This document shows positions 44,414-54,079 of a stretch of 64,000 nt of DNA, in pieces. Made by a program: the position numbers and the translations under genes. Every line of letters starts with the position of its first letter. The stretch's first letter is position 1. The DNA comes from Faunimonas pinastri (GTDB lineage: Bacteria; Pseudomonadota; Alphaproteobacteria; Rhizobiales; Afifellaceae), in the NCBI RefSeq assembly GCF_900110915.1, contig NZ_FOFG01000017.1:1-64000 (forward strand). Direction: 5' to 3'. A model generated the notes under the pieces. It ran no database searches and was not told where the DNA came from. It saw nothing but the letters and a program-made list of their open reading frames with translations.

Positions 44414-45709
44414 TCAGCCGACCAGACCACCCCCGCCAGCACCGGAAAGGGGCCTGTCCGACGCGACTTTCGCCCGGTAGCCGGAAGACCGATAGGCGGC
44501 GACGGGATGGATGGCGCCGCCCTTTTCCAGCCGTGCGGTGGCGAGGATCGGCTCCACGTCGGTGCGGTACGCCGCCTTCAGCGTCTCGCTCGCCATCAGC
44601 GCGTCGTTCTCGTCCTGATACCCCTCCAGCGCGGCCCGGTCGATCAGCAGCGCCTGAAGGTAGGCCCGTTCGATCTCCGTTGCGCTCACCATCAGGCTTT
44701 CGATGGGATCGGTGACGTTGTGCGACTGGTCGATCATGTGGGCGGGGTGGAAGTCCGGCACCCGCGCTTCCGCGTCGACCAGTTCGTTGAAGACGAGGAA
44801 CAACTGATACGGGTTGATGGAGCCGGCATCGAGATCGTCGTCGCCATATTTGGAATCGTTGAAGTGGAAGCCGCCGAGCTTCTTGAACTGGATCAGGCGG
44901 GCGACGATCATCTCGATATTGGTGTTCGGCGCGTGGTGGCCGAGATCGACGAGGCAGAAGGCCTTCGGCCCGAGCTCCGTCGCGGCGAGGTAGCTGGAAC
45001 CCCAGTCCTGGATCACCGTGGAATAGAAGGCCGGCTCGTACATCTTGTGCTCGGTGAAGAGCCGCCAATCGTCGGGAAGCTCGGCGTAGATCGCCTTGCA
45101 GCTATCGATGTAGCGCTCGAAGGCGCGCGTGAAGTGGCTCTGGCCGGGGAAGTTGGAGCCGTCGCCGATCCAGATCGAGATCGCCTTGGAGCCGACCGCC
45201 TTGCCGATCTCGATGCATTCGAGATTGTGCTCGACCGCCTGCCGGCGCACCGCCGGATCGGTGTGGCTGAGGCTGCCGAACTTGTAGGTGTGCTGCTGCG
45301 TCGCCGCGTCGGAGAAGGTGTTGGAGTTCATCGCGTCGAAGCCGAGGCCGCGCTCCTCGGCATAGCTCTTCAGCGCCGCAGGATCCTGGGGCTTGTCCCA
45401 TGGAATATGAAGCGCCACGCGCGGCGTCGCACGGGTGAACTGGTTGATGGCCGCGCAGTCATCCAGCTTGTGGAAGATATCGCGCGGCTCGCCCGTGCCG
45501 GGGAAGCGGGCGAAGCGCGTGCCGCCCGTGCCGGTACCCCAGGAGGGAACGGCGACGGCGAACTCGGCGGCTTTCCTTTTCATCGCATCGATGTCGATGC
45601 CGCGCCGGGCGAGGCTGGCGCCCAGCGCCTCGTAGCTTTCGCGCAGCGCCGCTTCCGCTTTCTCGTTGCTGCGCGCGATTCCGTCCGCCCCGGTGACGAA
45701 GCTGTCCAT
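44414..45709 (-). CDS. rhaI: L-rhamnose isomerase RhaI
   Basis: A 431-residue isomerase converting L-rhamnose to L-rhamnulose, of the Pseudomonas/rhizobial RhaI type and not the enteric RhaA type. Diagnostic segments: VALHIPWDKPQD, GFDAMNSNTFSD, ISIWIGDGSNFPGQSHF, FCLVDLGHHAPNTNIE, GGFHFNDSKYGDDDLDAGSI and FHPAHMIDQSHNV. The Asp, His and Glu residues in these form the two-metal site on a TIM barrel. ATG 45709 has AGGGAGA upstream. Second gene of the rhaD-rhaI-lutABC run. Confidence 0.96.
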   Translation of the reverse strand: MDSFVTGADGIARSNEKAEAALRESYEALGASLARRGIDIDAMKRKAAEFAVAVPSWGTGTGGTRFARFPGTGEPRDIFHKLDDCAAINQFTRATPRVALHIPWDKPQDPAALKSYAEERGLGFDAMNSNTFSDAATQQHTYKFGSLSHTDPAVRRQAVEHNLECIEIGKAVGSKAISIWIGDGSNFPGQSHFTRAFERYIDSCKAIYAELPDDWRLFTEHKMYEPAFYSTVIQDWGSSYLAATELGPKAFCLVDLGHHAPNTNIEMIVARLIQFKKLGGFHFNDSKYGDDDLDAGSINPYQLFLVFNELVDAEARVPDFHPAHMIDQSHNVTDPIESLMVSATEIERAYLQALLIDRAALEGYQDENDALMASETLKAAYRTDVEPILATARLEKGGAIHPVAAYRSSGYRAKVASDRPLSGAGGGGLVG

Positions 45710-45791
45710 CTCATCTCTCCCTGAATTCCGCCCCTTCGCGGGGTCTGATCTTCGTCTCTCGTCGCTCGCCGGCCCTGGCGCGTGAAAGCCC

Positions 45792-47918
45792 CTAGCGCGT
45801 AAAGGAGTGCGCGTTACCGGCATCCACGTTGATGATGTTGCCGGTCGACTTGGCCGAAAGATCCGACAGCAGGAAGTAGATCGCCTCGGCGATATCCTCG
45901 GGGAACACCGAGCGCTTCAGCATCGACCGCTGGCGGTAATGCTCCTCCAGCTCCTCCGGCTTCATCTTGTAGGCGGCCGCGCGCTGCTCGCGCCATTCGC
46001 CCGTCCAGATCTTGGAGCCGCGCAGCACCGCGTCCGGGTTCACGACGTTGACGCGGATCTGCTCGCCCGCCCCTTCCAGCGCCAGGCAGCGCGCGAGATG
46101 GATCTCGGCGGCCTTGGCCGTGCAATAGGCGGATGCGTTGGGCGAGGCGGCAAGGCCGTTCTTGGAGGCGACGAAGACGATGGAGCCGCCGAGTTTCTGC
46201 TTCTTCAGGAGCCGGAACGCCTCGCGCGACACCAGGAAATACCCCTTGGCGAGGATATCCATGTTGCGGTCCCACATCTCGATGGGCGTGTCCTCGATCG
46301 GCGCGGAGGACGAGATACCGGCATTGGAGACCAGCAAATCGAGCCCGCCATATTCCACGCAGGCATCCACGAAGGACTTCGCGACCCCATCCTCGTCGGT
46401 GACGTCGAGCACCACGCCGCGCACGGCATCCTCGCCGTGGCTCTTGCGGAAAGTGTCCAGCGTCGCGTCGAGATTGCCCTTGTCGATATCGGCCAGCACC
46501 ACGACGGCGCCCTCGGAGATCAGCTTGGCGACGGTCGCGCGGCCGATTCCGCCGGCCCCGCCGGTGACGAAGGCAATGCGACCGGCGAGGCTCTTCGGCT
46601 TCGGCATGCGCTGCAGCTTGGCCTCTTCCAGGAGCCAGTACTCGATGTCGAAGGCTTCCTGCTCGGGCAGGCCGACATAGGTGGAGACCGACGAGGCCCC
46701 GCGCATCACGTTGATGGCGTTGACGTAGAACTCGCCGGCGATGCGGGCGGTCGCCTTGTCCTTGGCGAAGGTGATCATGCCGACGCCCGGCACCAGATAG
46801 ACCACGGCGTTGGGATCGCGCATGCCGGGGCTGTTGCCGCGTTTGGAGCGCTCGTAATAGCCGGAATAATCCCCCCGGTAGCTCTCCAGCGCCGCGTCGA
46901 GGCCGGACAGGACCGCGTCCACGTCGCCGCTGGCCGGATCGAAGTCCACGATCAGCGGGCGGATCTTCGTGCGCAGGAAATGGTCGGGGCAGGACGTGCC
47001 GAGCGCCGCCAGCTCGCGCAGATTATTCGACGTGACGAATTCCAGCACGGCGGCTGAATCGTCGAAATGACCGATCTTGGGTTCGTCGGCGCTGATGCGG
47101 CCGCGGATCTGCGGCATCAGCCTCGCCGCGATCTCGCGCCGCTTCTCCGCCGGCAGCGCCTCGACGGCCTTGCCGCCGAAAGCCGGCTTGCCCCGGGTCT
47201 TCCCATCGAACCACGAGATGGCGCGGTTGATCGCCCAGAGCGTCGTCTCGTAGCAATCCCTTGCATTGTCGGCCCAGGTGAAGAGGCCGTGGCTTTCCAG
47301 CACGCAGCCCTTGGCCTCCGGGTTCTCGCGGACGAACTTCTCCAGCCAGAGGCCGAGCTCGAAGCCCGGTCGCTTCCACGGCAGCCAGCCGATCGCATCG
47401 CCATAGATCTCGCGCGTCAGCTCGCGGGAATTGGCCGAGGCCGCGATGGCGATCACCGCGTCGGGGTGCACGTGATCGACATGGCGGAACGGCACGTAGG
47501 CGTGCAGCGGCGTGTCGATGGAGGAAGCGCGCGGGTTGAGGTTGAACGTGCAGTGCGAGAGGTAGCCCACCATCTCGTCTTCATGCTCGGGGCCGCGATA
47601 AAGGCCCTTCAGCGACTGCAGCTTGTCCATGTAGAGGGTGGAGAAGCCGTCGAGCTTCATGGTGCCGATGTCGCCGCCGGAGCCCTTGACCCAGAGGACA
47701 TCGACCTCCGCGCCGGTCAGCGGATCCTTCTGGCGCACCTTGGCCGAGGTATTGCCGCCGCCGTAATTCGTCACGCGCTTGTCGGAGCCCAGCAGGTTCG
47801 ACCGGTAAAGCAGCCGCTCCGGCTCGCTCATGGCGGTTGCCTTGGCATCGTCCCAGCGATTGACGATCGCCGCCGGAGCGGCACTGGCGGCTTCGCGTGG
47901 GGTCAGGACTTCGGACAT
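45792..47918 (-). CDS. rhaD: Bifunctional rhamnulose-1-phosphate aldolase/short-chain alcohol dehydrogenase RhaD
   Basis: A 708-residue fusion. The N-terminal class II aldolase/adducin domain (about 20-410) cleaves rhamnulose 1-phosphate to DHAP and L-lactaldehyde. Metal ligand His lie in HVDHVHPDAV and LESHGLFTW. The C-terminal short-chain dehydrogenase domain (about 455-705) has cofactor loop FVTGGAGGIGRATV, NAG in LLVSNAGISSS and the catalytic YCTAK motif, and in this family oxidises lactaldehyde to lactate or an equivalent step. ATG 47918 has AGGGAG upstream. Divergent from rhaR across a 225-bp control region. Confidence 0.96.
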   Translation of the reverse strand: MSEVLTPREAASAAPAAIVNRWDDAKATAMSEPERLLYRSNLLGSDKRVTNYGGGNTSAKVRQKDPLTGAEVDVLWVKGSGGDIGTMKLDGFSTLYMDKLQSLKGLYRGPEHEDEMVGYLSHCTFNLNPRASSIDTPLHAYVPFRHVDHVHPDAVIAIAASANSRELTREIYGDAIGWLPWKRPGFELGLWLEKFVRENPEAKGCVLESHGLFTWADNARDCYETTLWAINRAISWFDGKTRGKPAFGGKAVEALPAEKRREIAARLMPQIRGRISADEPKIGHFDDSAAVLEFVTSNNLRELAALGTSCPDHFLRTKIRPLIVDFDPASGDVDAVLSGLDAALESYRGDYSGYYERSKRGNSPGMRDPNAVVYLVPGVGMITFAKDKATARIAGEFYVNAINVMRGASSVSTYVGLPEQEAFDIEYWLLEEAKLQRMPKPKSLAGRIAFVTGGAGGIGRATVAKLISEGAVVVLADIDKGNLDATLDTFRKSHGEDAVRGVVLDVTDEDGVAKSFVDACVEYGGLDLLVSNAGISSSAPIEDTPIEMWDRNMDILAKGYFLVSREAFRLLKKQKLGGSIVFVASKNGLAASPNASAYCTAKAAEIHLARCLALEGAGEQIRVNVVNPDAVLRGSKIWTGEWREQRAAAYKMKPEELEEHYRQRSMLKRSVFPEDIAEAIYFLLSDLSAKSTGNIINVDAGNAHSFTR

Positions 47919-47984
47919 GAGGCATCTCCCTGAGGCGGCGGACGCCGTGGCGCTCTGCCTGCTCACTTCTTTTGCCGAAATCTG

Positions 47985-48084
47985 GTCAATCAATCGGCAG
48001 CCTGTCAATCACAAACGGTCATTCACAGTCACAAACATTCATGCTGCACTGCATCATGACGGTTTTTGATCAGAGCTGATTGAC
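47985..48084. promoter_or_regulatory. Repeated operator-like motifs between rhaD and rhaR
   Basis: TCACAAACGGTCAT (48009-48022) and TCACAAACATTCAT (48029-48042) are direct repeats, with two mismatches in 14, spaced exactly 20 bp or two helical turns. GTCAATCA occurs at 47985-47992 and 48004-48011, and its complement TGATTGAC at 48077-48084. These lie in the divergent promoter region and are candidates for RhaR (DeoR family) binding, whose boxes are often direct repeats. Confidence 0.6.
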
Positions 48085-48143
48085 AAGCGGCTTTTCCACG
48101 CCGAATGATCGAGAAAGAAGAAACCCGACATCGCACGGGACCG

Positions 48144-48956
48144 ATGCACGAACGAGAACGCCACAAGCTCATCATGAGCGCAGTCCAGGAGCGGCCGGTC
48201 GCCACCGTGCCCGAGCTCGTGGATCTGACGGGCGCCTCGGAAGCGACGATCCGGCGCGACATCGCCGCGCTGCACGTGCAGAACCGGCTGCGACGCGTTC
48301 GCGGCGGGGCGGAGGCGCTGCATCCGCCGCAATTCGTCGGCCTTGCGGGGCGGCCGTTCAAGGTCAATGAAGGCGTCAACGCCGAGGCCAAGCGCGCCAT
48401 CGCCAAGGCGGCCGTGGACCTCTGCGGCGACGGCGATCCCATCATCATCAATGGTGGCACCACGACGTTCCAGATGGTGCCCTTCCTCTGCGAGCGGCGG
48501 CTGCAGATCTTCACCAACTCGTTCCCCATCGCGGAGCATCTGGTGAAGCATTCCAAGAACAACGTCGTGGTGCCGGGCGGCGCGGTCTACCGTGAGCATG
48601 GCATCATCCTCAGCCCCTTCGAGAACGACGTGACGCGGAATTTCTACGCCAAGCGCGCCTTCATGAGCGCGCAGGGCGTCGGCCCGCTCGGCATCATGGA
48701 GGGCGACCCGCTCATCATCCAGGCCGAGCAGAAGCTGATCAACCAGGCGGAAGAGCTGATCGTACTGGTCGATTCCGCGAAATTCGCGCAGCGCTCCAGC
48801 CTGATCCTGTGTCCGCTGGAGCGCGCGACAACGATCATCACGGACAGCGGCATCGACGAGCGCGTCGTCCAGATGGTGGAGAAAGCGGGCGTCCAGCTCG
48901 TCGTCGTGGACGTGAAACCGACGAGGGAGACCCTCAGGGTTTCGACACCGGCCTAA
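48144..48956 (+). CDS. rhaR: DeoR-family rhamnose regulator RhaR
   Basis: A 270-residue repressor-type regulator. The N-terminal DeoR helix-turn-helix is VPELVDLTGASEATIRRDI followed by AALHVQNRLRRVRGGAE. The C-terminal sugar-phosphate sensor domain contains INGGTTTFQMVPFL, TNSFPIAEHL, VPGGAVYREHGII and VDSAKFAQRSS. This matches rhizobial RhaR, which controls the rha transport and catabolic operons. The start is uncertain. MHERERHKL at 48144 matches known homologues, while an ATG at 48105 adds 13 residues. It is first in the plus-strand run rhaR-S-T-P-Q-U-K, 44 bp before rhaS. Confidence 0.93.
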   Translation: MHERERHKLIMSAVQERPVATVPELVDLTGASEATIRRDIAALHVQNRLRRVRGGAEALHPPQFVGLAGRPFKVNEGVNAEAKRAIAKAAVDLCGDGDPIIINGGTTTFQMVPFLCERRLQIFTNSFPIAEHLVKHSKNNVVVPGGAVYREHGIILSPFENDVTRNFYAKRAFMSAQGVGPLGIMEGDPLIIQAEQKLINQAEELIVLVDSAKFAQRSSLILCPLERATTIITDSGIDERVVQMVEKAGVQLVVVDVKPTRETLRVSTPA

Positions 48957-49000
48957 GGCGAAAACGCCAGCCGACAAACATAACGCCAAGGGAGGAAATC

Positions 49001-50011
49001 ATGGCGAATTGGAAGAAACTGCTTTCAGGAACAGTGCTGGCGGTGGGGCTGCTGTCGTCCCAGATGTCGACCGCCGCGCATGCCGCCGACAAGGTGCGCA
49101 TCGCGCTGCTCGTCAAGTCGCTCGGCAACGGCTTCTTCGACGCCGCGCACAAGGGCGCCGACGAGGCGGCCAAGGAACTCGGCAATGTCGAGGTCATCTA
49201 TACCGGCCCGACCTCCACCACCGCCTCCGGCCAGATCGACATCATCAACTCGCTGATCGCGCAGAAGGTGAACGCGATCGCCGTTTCCGCCAATGACGGC
49301 GACGCGCTGGTGCCTTCGCTGAAGAAGGCGATGCAGCGCGGCATCACGGTCATTTCGTGGGATTCCGCCGTCGCCAAGCCCGGCCGGGAGATGCATCTCG
49401 CCCCCTCCTCCGACGCGCTGATCGGCAATATGTGCGACAAGCTCGCCGCAGACGCGCTGCCCGGCGGCAAGGGCGACGTGGCGATCCTGTCGGCCACCGC
49501 CACCTCGACCAACCAGAACACCTGGATCGCCGAGATGAAGAAGGCGCTGCCGAAATATCCCGGCGTCAACGTCGTCACCACGGTCTATGGCGACGACCTC
49601 GCCGACAAGAGCTACCGCGAGACGGAAGGCATCCTGAAGACCTATCCGAACGTGAAGGTCATCGTGGCCCCGACCTCCGTCGGCATCGTCGCCGCCGCGC
49701 AGGCGGTGGAGGACGCGGGCAAGGTCGGCCAGGTCTTCGTCACGGGCCTCGGCCTTCCCTCCGAGCTCGCCGGCCATGTCGACAAGGGCTCGGTGAAGAG
49801 CTTCGCCATCTGGAACCCGATCGATCTCGGTTACGCCGCCACGACCATCGCCTACGAGCTGGCGACCAAGAAGGCGGAAGCCAAGCCCGGCGCGGAAATC
49901 CCGATCGGCCGCATGGGCAAGACCAAGCTGGACGAGAACGACCAGGCGGCCATGGCCGACCCCTTCGTCTACGACAAGTCCAACGTGCACGAGTTCGCGA
50001 AGATCTTCTGA
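49001..50011 (+). CDS. rhaS: Rhamnose ABC transporter substrate-binding protein RhaS
   Basis: A 336-residue periplasmic type I binding protein. The signal peptide covers about 29 residues (MANWKKLLSGTVLAVGLLSS through AAHA). The mature part opens IALLVKSLGNGFFDAAHKG, with SANDGDALVPSL, ISWDSAVAKPGR, ILSATATSTNQNTWI and VAPTSVGIVAAAQ, all of the rhamnose-binding RhaS type of rhizobia. A textbook GGAGG site precedes the ATG. A strong hairpin follows the gene. Not the AraC-type activator that shares this name in enteric bacteria. Confidence 0.95.
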   Translation: MANWKKLLSGTVLAVGLLSSQMSTAAHAADKVRIALLVKSLGNGFFDAAHKGADEAAKELGNVEVIYTGPTSTTASGQIDIINSLIAQKVNAIAVSANDGDALVPSLKKAMQRGITVISWDSAVAKPGREMHLAPSSDALIGNMCDKLAADALPGGKGDVAILSATATSTNQNTWIAEMKKALPKYPGVNVVTTVYGDDLADKSYRETEGILKTYPNVKVIVAPTSVGIVAAAQAVEDAGKVGQVFVTGLGLPSELAGHVDKGSVKSFAIWNPIDLGYAATTIAYELATKKAEAKPGAEIPIGRMGKTKLDENDQAAMADPFVYDKSNVHEFAKIF

Positions 50012-50017
50012 TCCGCG

Positions 50018-50054
50018 AGGGAGGGAGCCCGCGGTTCTGCGGGCTCCCTCCCTT
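50018..50054 (+). terminator. Strong hairpin between rhaS and rhaT
   Basis: AGGGAGGGAGCCCGC (50018-50032), loop GGTTCT, then GCGGGCTCCCTCCCT (50039-50053) form a perfect 15-bp stem 6 bp after the rhaS stop. With only two T after it, it probably acts as a partial terminator or RNA stabiliser that favours binding-protein production over ATPase and permeases. Confidence 0.8.
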
Positions 50055-50111
50055 CTGCCTTGCCTCAGCATGCCCGACCGCCCCCGCGCGGTCCGAACAG
50101 GTGCAGGCCCC

Positions 50112-51704
50112 ATGTCCCATTCCGCCTTTACCCTTGTCAGGCCGGATGCCCGGCCGACGACTTCGCCGACGCTGGCGCCTGAGCCATCAACCGAACCCGG
50201 CAAGCGCCCGCTCCTCACCATGACGGGCATCTCCAAGTCGTTCCCGGGCGTGCGCGCGCTGAACGGCGTCACGCTCGACCTTTATTCCGGCGAGGTCACC
50301 GCGCTGATCGGCGAGAACGGCGCGGGCAAGTCGACGCTGGTGAAGATCCTGACCGGCATCTACCAGCCCGACGAGGGCGAGATCGTCATCGAGGGCCGGC
50401 CGACGCTGCTGCCCGGCGCCCAGGCGGCGACGGAAGCCGGCATCGCCGCCATCCACCAGGAAACCGTGCTCTTCGACGAACTGACGGTGGCGGAGAACAT
50501 CTATATCGGCCATCAGCCGCGCACGCGCCTCGGCCTGATCGACTGGGCGATCATGAACCGCAACGCCGCGCGCGTGCTGGACGAGCTTGAGGCCAGGATC
50601 GATCCGACGATGCGGCTGAAGGATCTCGGCATCGCGCAGCGCCATCTCGTCGCCATCGGCCGCGCGCTCTCCGTCCACTCGCGCATCGTCATCATGGACG
50701 AGCCGACGGCCGCGCTGTCGCACAAGGAAGTGGAGGAACTCTACCACGTCGTGGAGCGGCTGAAGGCCGGCGACCGGGCGATCCTCTTCATCAGCCACAA
50801 GTTCGAGGAAGTATTCCGCCTCGCCGACCGCTACACCGTCTTCCGCGACGGCAGCGTCGTCGGCGCCGGCGAAATGGCGGATGTGAAGAGCGCCGATCTC
50901 GTCCGCATGATGGTCGGCCGCTCCGTCGACCAGGTCTTCCCAAAGACGGACGTGGCCATCGGCCCGACCGTGATGCAGGTGCGGGGTTTTTCCCACCCGA
51001 CCGAGTTCGCCGACATTTCCTTCGATCTGCATCGCGGCGAGATCCTCGGCATTTACGGCCTTGTCGGCGCGGGACGCAGCGAGTTCGCGCAGGCGCTTTT
51101 CGGCATCACCCGCCCATCCGCCGGCACGGTGACCATCGAGGGCAAGCCAGTCACGATCCGCCGCCCGTCCGACGCGATCGGCGCGGGCCTCGTCTATGTC
51201 CCGGAAGAGCGCGGCCGCCACGGCGCGGTGCTGCCCATGTCGATTGCCGCCAATATCGGCATGGCCTCGCTCGGCCGCACGTCGAAGGCGGGCTTTCTCG
51301 ATCTCGCCCGCGAGTGCCAGCTGGCCCGGACCTATGCCGAGCGGCTGGAACTCCGCGCCTCCGCGCTGAACCAGCCGGTGGGTACGCTCTCCGGCGGCAA
51401 CCAGCAGAAGGTCGTGATCGGCAAGTGGCTGGCGACGGAGCCCCGCATCATCGTGCTGGACGAGCCCACGAAAGGCATCGACATCGGTTCCAAGGCCGCC
51501 GTCCACGCCTTCATGAGCGAACTCGCCGGCGCCGGGCTCAGCGTGGTCATGATCTCGTCGGAGCTGCCGGAGGTGCTGGGCATGGCCGACCGCATCCTCG
51601 TCATGCGCGAGGGCCGCATGGCCGGCATCCTCGCCCGCACGAACGCGACGCCGGAAAAGCTCGTCAACCTGGCGACGGGCAACGAGACAGGGGCGGCGGC
51701 ATGA
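50112..51704 (+). CDS. rhaT: Rhamnose ABC transporter ATP-binding protein RhaT
   Basis: A 530-residue double ATPase of CUT2 type. Domain one has Walker A IGENGAGKSTLVKILTG, Q-loop IHQETVLFDELTVAENI, Walker B VIMDEPTAALS. Domain two has the degenerate GLVGAGRSEFAQALFG, signature TLSGGNQQKVVIGKW and Walker B IIVLDEPTKGIDIG. The first 45 residues are a Pro/Thr/Ala-rich extension, so the true start could be later than ATG 50112. It powers L-rhamnose uptake with rhaS, rhaP and rhaQ. The stop overlaps the rhaP start (ATGA). Confidence 0.94.
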   Translation: MSHSAFTLVRPDARPTTSPTLAPEPSTEPGKRPLLTMTGISKSFPGVRALNGVTLDLYSGEVTALIGENGAGKSTLVKILTGIYQPDEGEIVIEGRPTLLPGAQAATEAGIAAIHQETVLFDELTVAENIYIGHQPRTRLGLIDWAIMNRNAARVLDELEARIDPTMRLKDLGIAQRHLVAIGRALSVHSRIVIMDEPTAALSHKEVEELYHVVERLKAGDRAILFISHKFEEVFRLADRYTVFRDGSVVGAGEMADVKSADLVRMMVGRSVDQVFPKTDVAIGPTVMQVRGFSHPTEFADISFDLHRGEILGIYGLVGAGRSEFAQALFGITRPSAGTVTIEGKPVTIRRPSDAIGAGLVYVPEERGRHGAVLPMSIAANIGMASLGRTSKAGFLDLARECQLARTYAERLELRASALNQPVGTLSGGNQQKVVIGKWLATEPRIIVLDEPTKGIDIGSKAAVHAFMSELAGAGLSVVMISSELPEVLGMADRILVMREGRMAGILARTNATPEKLVNLATGNETGAAA

Positions 51705-52684
51705 TCGGCTTCCTCCTGAAACGGCGCGAGCCGCAGATCTTCGCCGCGATCCTCGTCCTGATCGCGCTGATCTCCACCCGCTTCCCCGGCTTTGCCGCGC
51801 CCGCCAACCTCGCGGAAGTCTTCAACGATACGGCGATCCTGATCGTGCTGGCGCTCGGCCAGATGGCGGTGATCCTGACGCGCTGCATCGACCTTTCCGT
51901 CGCGGCCAACCTCGCGCTCTCCGGCATGATCGTGGCGCTCCTGAACGCCGCGCATCCCGACCTGCCGCTGGCCGTCCTGATCCTCGTGGCGCTGGTTTCC
52001 GGCCTGCTGCTCGGCGCCATCAACGGGCTGCTCGTCTGGAAGGTCGGCATTCCCTCCATCGTGGTGACGCTGGGCACGCTGGCGGTCTATCGCGGCGTGA
52101 TCTTTCTGCTCGCCGGGGGCGCCTGGGTGAATGCGCACCAGATGAGCGCGGTCTTTCTCAACATGCCGCGCAGCGTGATCCTCGGCCTGCCCGTGCTCGC
52201 CTGGACCGGCGTCCTGATCGTCGCGCTGGGCGTGCTGGTGATCCGCTATACCGGCTTCGGCCGCGCGCTCTACGCCGTCGGCGGCAATCCGGTCGCGGCT
52301 GTCTATGCCGGGCTGGATGTCGGGCGCACGCAGTTCCTCGCCTTCTGCCTTTCCGGCCTGCTCTCCGGCCTCTGCGGCTATTTCTGGGTGTCGCGCTATG
52401 CCGTCGCCTATGTCGATGTCGCCAACGGCTTCGAACTCGACGTCATCGCCGCCTGCGTGATCGGCGGCGTCTCCATCGGCGGCGGCATCGGCTCGGTCGC
52501 CGGCACGGTGCTCGGCGCGATATTCCTCGGCGTGATCAAGAACGCGCTGCCGGTCGTGAACATCTCGCCCTTCTGGCAGATGGCGATCTCCGGCTCCGTC
52601 ATCATCATCGCCGTCGTCTTCAACGCCCGCGCGGAAAAGAAGCGCGGCCGCCTGATCCTCAAGCAAGCGAGGACCGCATCATGA
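51701..52684 (+). CDS. rhaP: Rhamnose ABC transporter permease RhaP
   Basis: A 327-residue inner-membrane permease with about ten helices. Family signatures are [40 protein letters not shown] and [19 protein letters not shown], with [20 protein letters not shown] as the conserved cytoplasmic loop. It forms half of the heterodimeric channel with RhaQ. It overlaps rhaT and rhaQ by 4 bp each. Confidence 0.94.
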   Translation: MIGFLLKRREPQIFAAILVLIALISTRFPGFAAPANLAEVFNDTAILIVLALGQMAVILTRCIDLSVAANLALSGMIVALLNAAHPDLPLAVLILVALVSGLLLGAINGLLVWKVGIPSIVVTLGTLAVYRGVIFLLAGGAWVNAHQMSAVFLNMPRSVILGLPVLAWTGVLIVALGVLVIRYTGFGRALYAVGGNPVAAVYAGLDVGRTQFLAFCLSGLLSGLCGYFWVSRYAVAYVDVANGFELDVIAACVIGGVSIGGGIGSVAGTVLGAIFLGVIKNALPVVNISPFWQMAISGSVIIIAVVFNARAEKKRGRLILKQARTAS

Positions 52685-53745
52685 CCGTCCTGGATACCGG
52701 CCCCCTTCCCGCCGAGCCGGCGCCCCGCTCCGCTCGCGCGTCCGGCGGCTCTATCCCAGACCGGCTGGAAGGCCGCGCCAGCCGCATCTTCCTGCGCTGG
52801 GAAGTGCTTCTCCTCGTGCTGGCCGCGATCGTCTTCGCGATCAACTCCTTCGCCTCGCCTTACTTCCTCGATCCGTGGAACCTGTCGGACGCGACCTACA
52901 ACTTCACCGAAAAGGCGATGATCGGCCTGGCCATGGCGCTGTTGATCGTCTCCGGCGAGATCGACCTTTCGGTGGCTTCCATCATCGCGCTCGCCTCCGT
53001 CGCCATGGGTGCCGCGGCCGCGGCCGGCGCGTCGGTCTGGATGCTGGTCCTGATCGGCCTCGGTGTGGGTCTGGTCGCCGGTGCCTTCAACGGCTTCCTC
53101 GTCACGATGGTCGGGCTGCCTTCCATCGTCGTCACCATCGGCACGATGAGCCTCTTTCGCGGCATCGCCTTCATCGTGCTGGGCGATCAGGTCTACAATT
53201 CCTATCCCGCAGGCTTCGAGTGGTTCGGGCAGGGCTACGTCGTCTGGGCCTTCACCGTGGAACTCGTGATGTTTCTCGTGCTGGCGGTCATCTTCGGGCT
53301 GGTCCTGCAGAAATCGACCTTCGGCCGCCGGGTCTACGCGATCGGCAACAACCCGATGGCGGCGCGCTTTTCCGGCATCCGGGTGGAGCGGATCAAGTTC
53401 ATCCTGTTCCTGCTCACCGGCGTGATGAGCGGCCTCGCCTCCATCTGCCTGACCTCGCGGCTGGGCTCCACGCGCCCCTCCATCGCGACGGGCTGGGAAC
53501 TGGAAGTCGTGACGATGGTCGTGCTGGGCGGCGTCGCCATCAATGGCGGTTCCGGCACGATCCTCGGCGTGGTCATCGCCGCCTTTGTCATGGGCCTCGT
53601 GACCTTCGGCTTCGGGCTCCTCAACGTGCCCGGCATCGTGATGTCGATCTTCATCGGCCTGCTGCTGATCGCCGTCATCGCCCTGCCGATCCTGTTTCGC
53701 CGGGTGATGGCCGCCCGCCGGAGCACGCGACGGGTGGCGGCATGA
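52681..53745 (+). CDS. rhaQ: Rhamnose ABC transporter permease RhaQ
   Basis: A 354-residue inner-membrane permease of CUT2 type, partner of RhaP. A hydrophilic N terminus of about 38 residues precedes the first helix. Signatures are [59 protein letters not shown] and [19 protein letters not shown]. It overlaps rhaP upstream and rhaU downstream (ATGA), showing tight coupling of the operon. Confidence 0.94.
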   Translation: MTVLDTGPLPAEPAPRSARASGGSIPDRLEGRASRIFLRWEVLLLVLAAIVFAINSFASPYFLDPWNLSDATYNFTEKAMIGLAMALLIVSGEIDLSVASIIALASVAMGAAAAAGASVWMLVLIGLGVGLVAGAFNGFLVTMVGLPSIVVTIGTMSLFRGIAFIVLGDQVYNSYPAGFEWFGQGYVVWAFTVELVMFLVLAVIFGLVLQKSTFGRRVYAIGNNPMAARFSGIRVERIKFILFLLTGVMSGLASICLTSRLGSTRPSIATGWELEVVTMVVLGGVAINGGSGTILGVVIAAFVMGLVTFGFGLLNVPGIVMSIFIGLLLIAVIALPILFRRVMAARRSTRRVAA

Positions 53746-54065
53746 GCAACGTCGAGCGCACCGCCTTCCGCATGAAGCTCAATCCCGGCATGGCGGAGGA
53801 ATATCGCCGCCGCCATGACGCGATCTGGCCGGATCTGGTCGACCTCCTGCACGAAGCGGGCGTTTCCGATTACGCGATCTATCTGGACGAGGAGACGAAC
53901 GCCCTCTTCGGCGTGCTGACGCGGACGAAAGATCACGGCATGGACGAGCTGCCCGCGCATCCCGTGATGCAGCGCTGGTGGGCGCACATGGCCGATCTCA
54001 TGGCGGTGAAGCCGGACAACGAGCCGGTCGCCGCGCCGCTCGTGCCCATGTTCTTCATGGCCTGA
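53742..54065 (+). CDS. rhaU: L-rhamnose mutarotase RhaU (RhaM-like)
   Basis: A 107-residue dimeric mutarotase that interconverts alpha- and beta-L-rhamnose. Family residues are in [19 protein letters not shown], the [31 protein letters not shown]-type core (given here by position, residues 23-54), [15 protein letters not shown] and the terminal VPMFFM. Length equals that of E. coli RhaM. In rhizobia loss of this gene limits rhamnose use. It starts within the rhaQ stop. Confidence 0.95.
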   Translation: MSNVERTAFRMKLNPGMAEEYRRRHDAIWPDLVDLLHEAGVSDYAIYLDEETNALFGVLTRTKDHGMDELPAHPVMQRWWAHMADLMAVKPDNEPVAAPLVPMFFMA

Positions 54066-54079
54066 GGGTGAGCCTGACA

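Noticed and set aside
48054-48989. A 311-residue minus-strand frame over rhaR
   Set aside because: The plus strand encodes an unmistakable DeoR regulator, and the minus frame has no domain.
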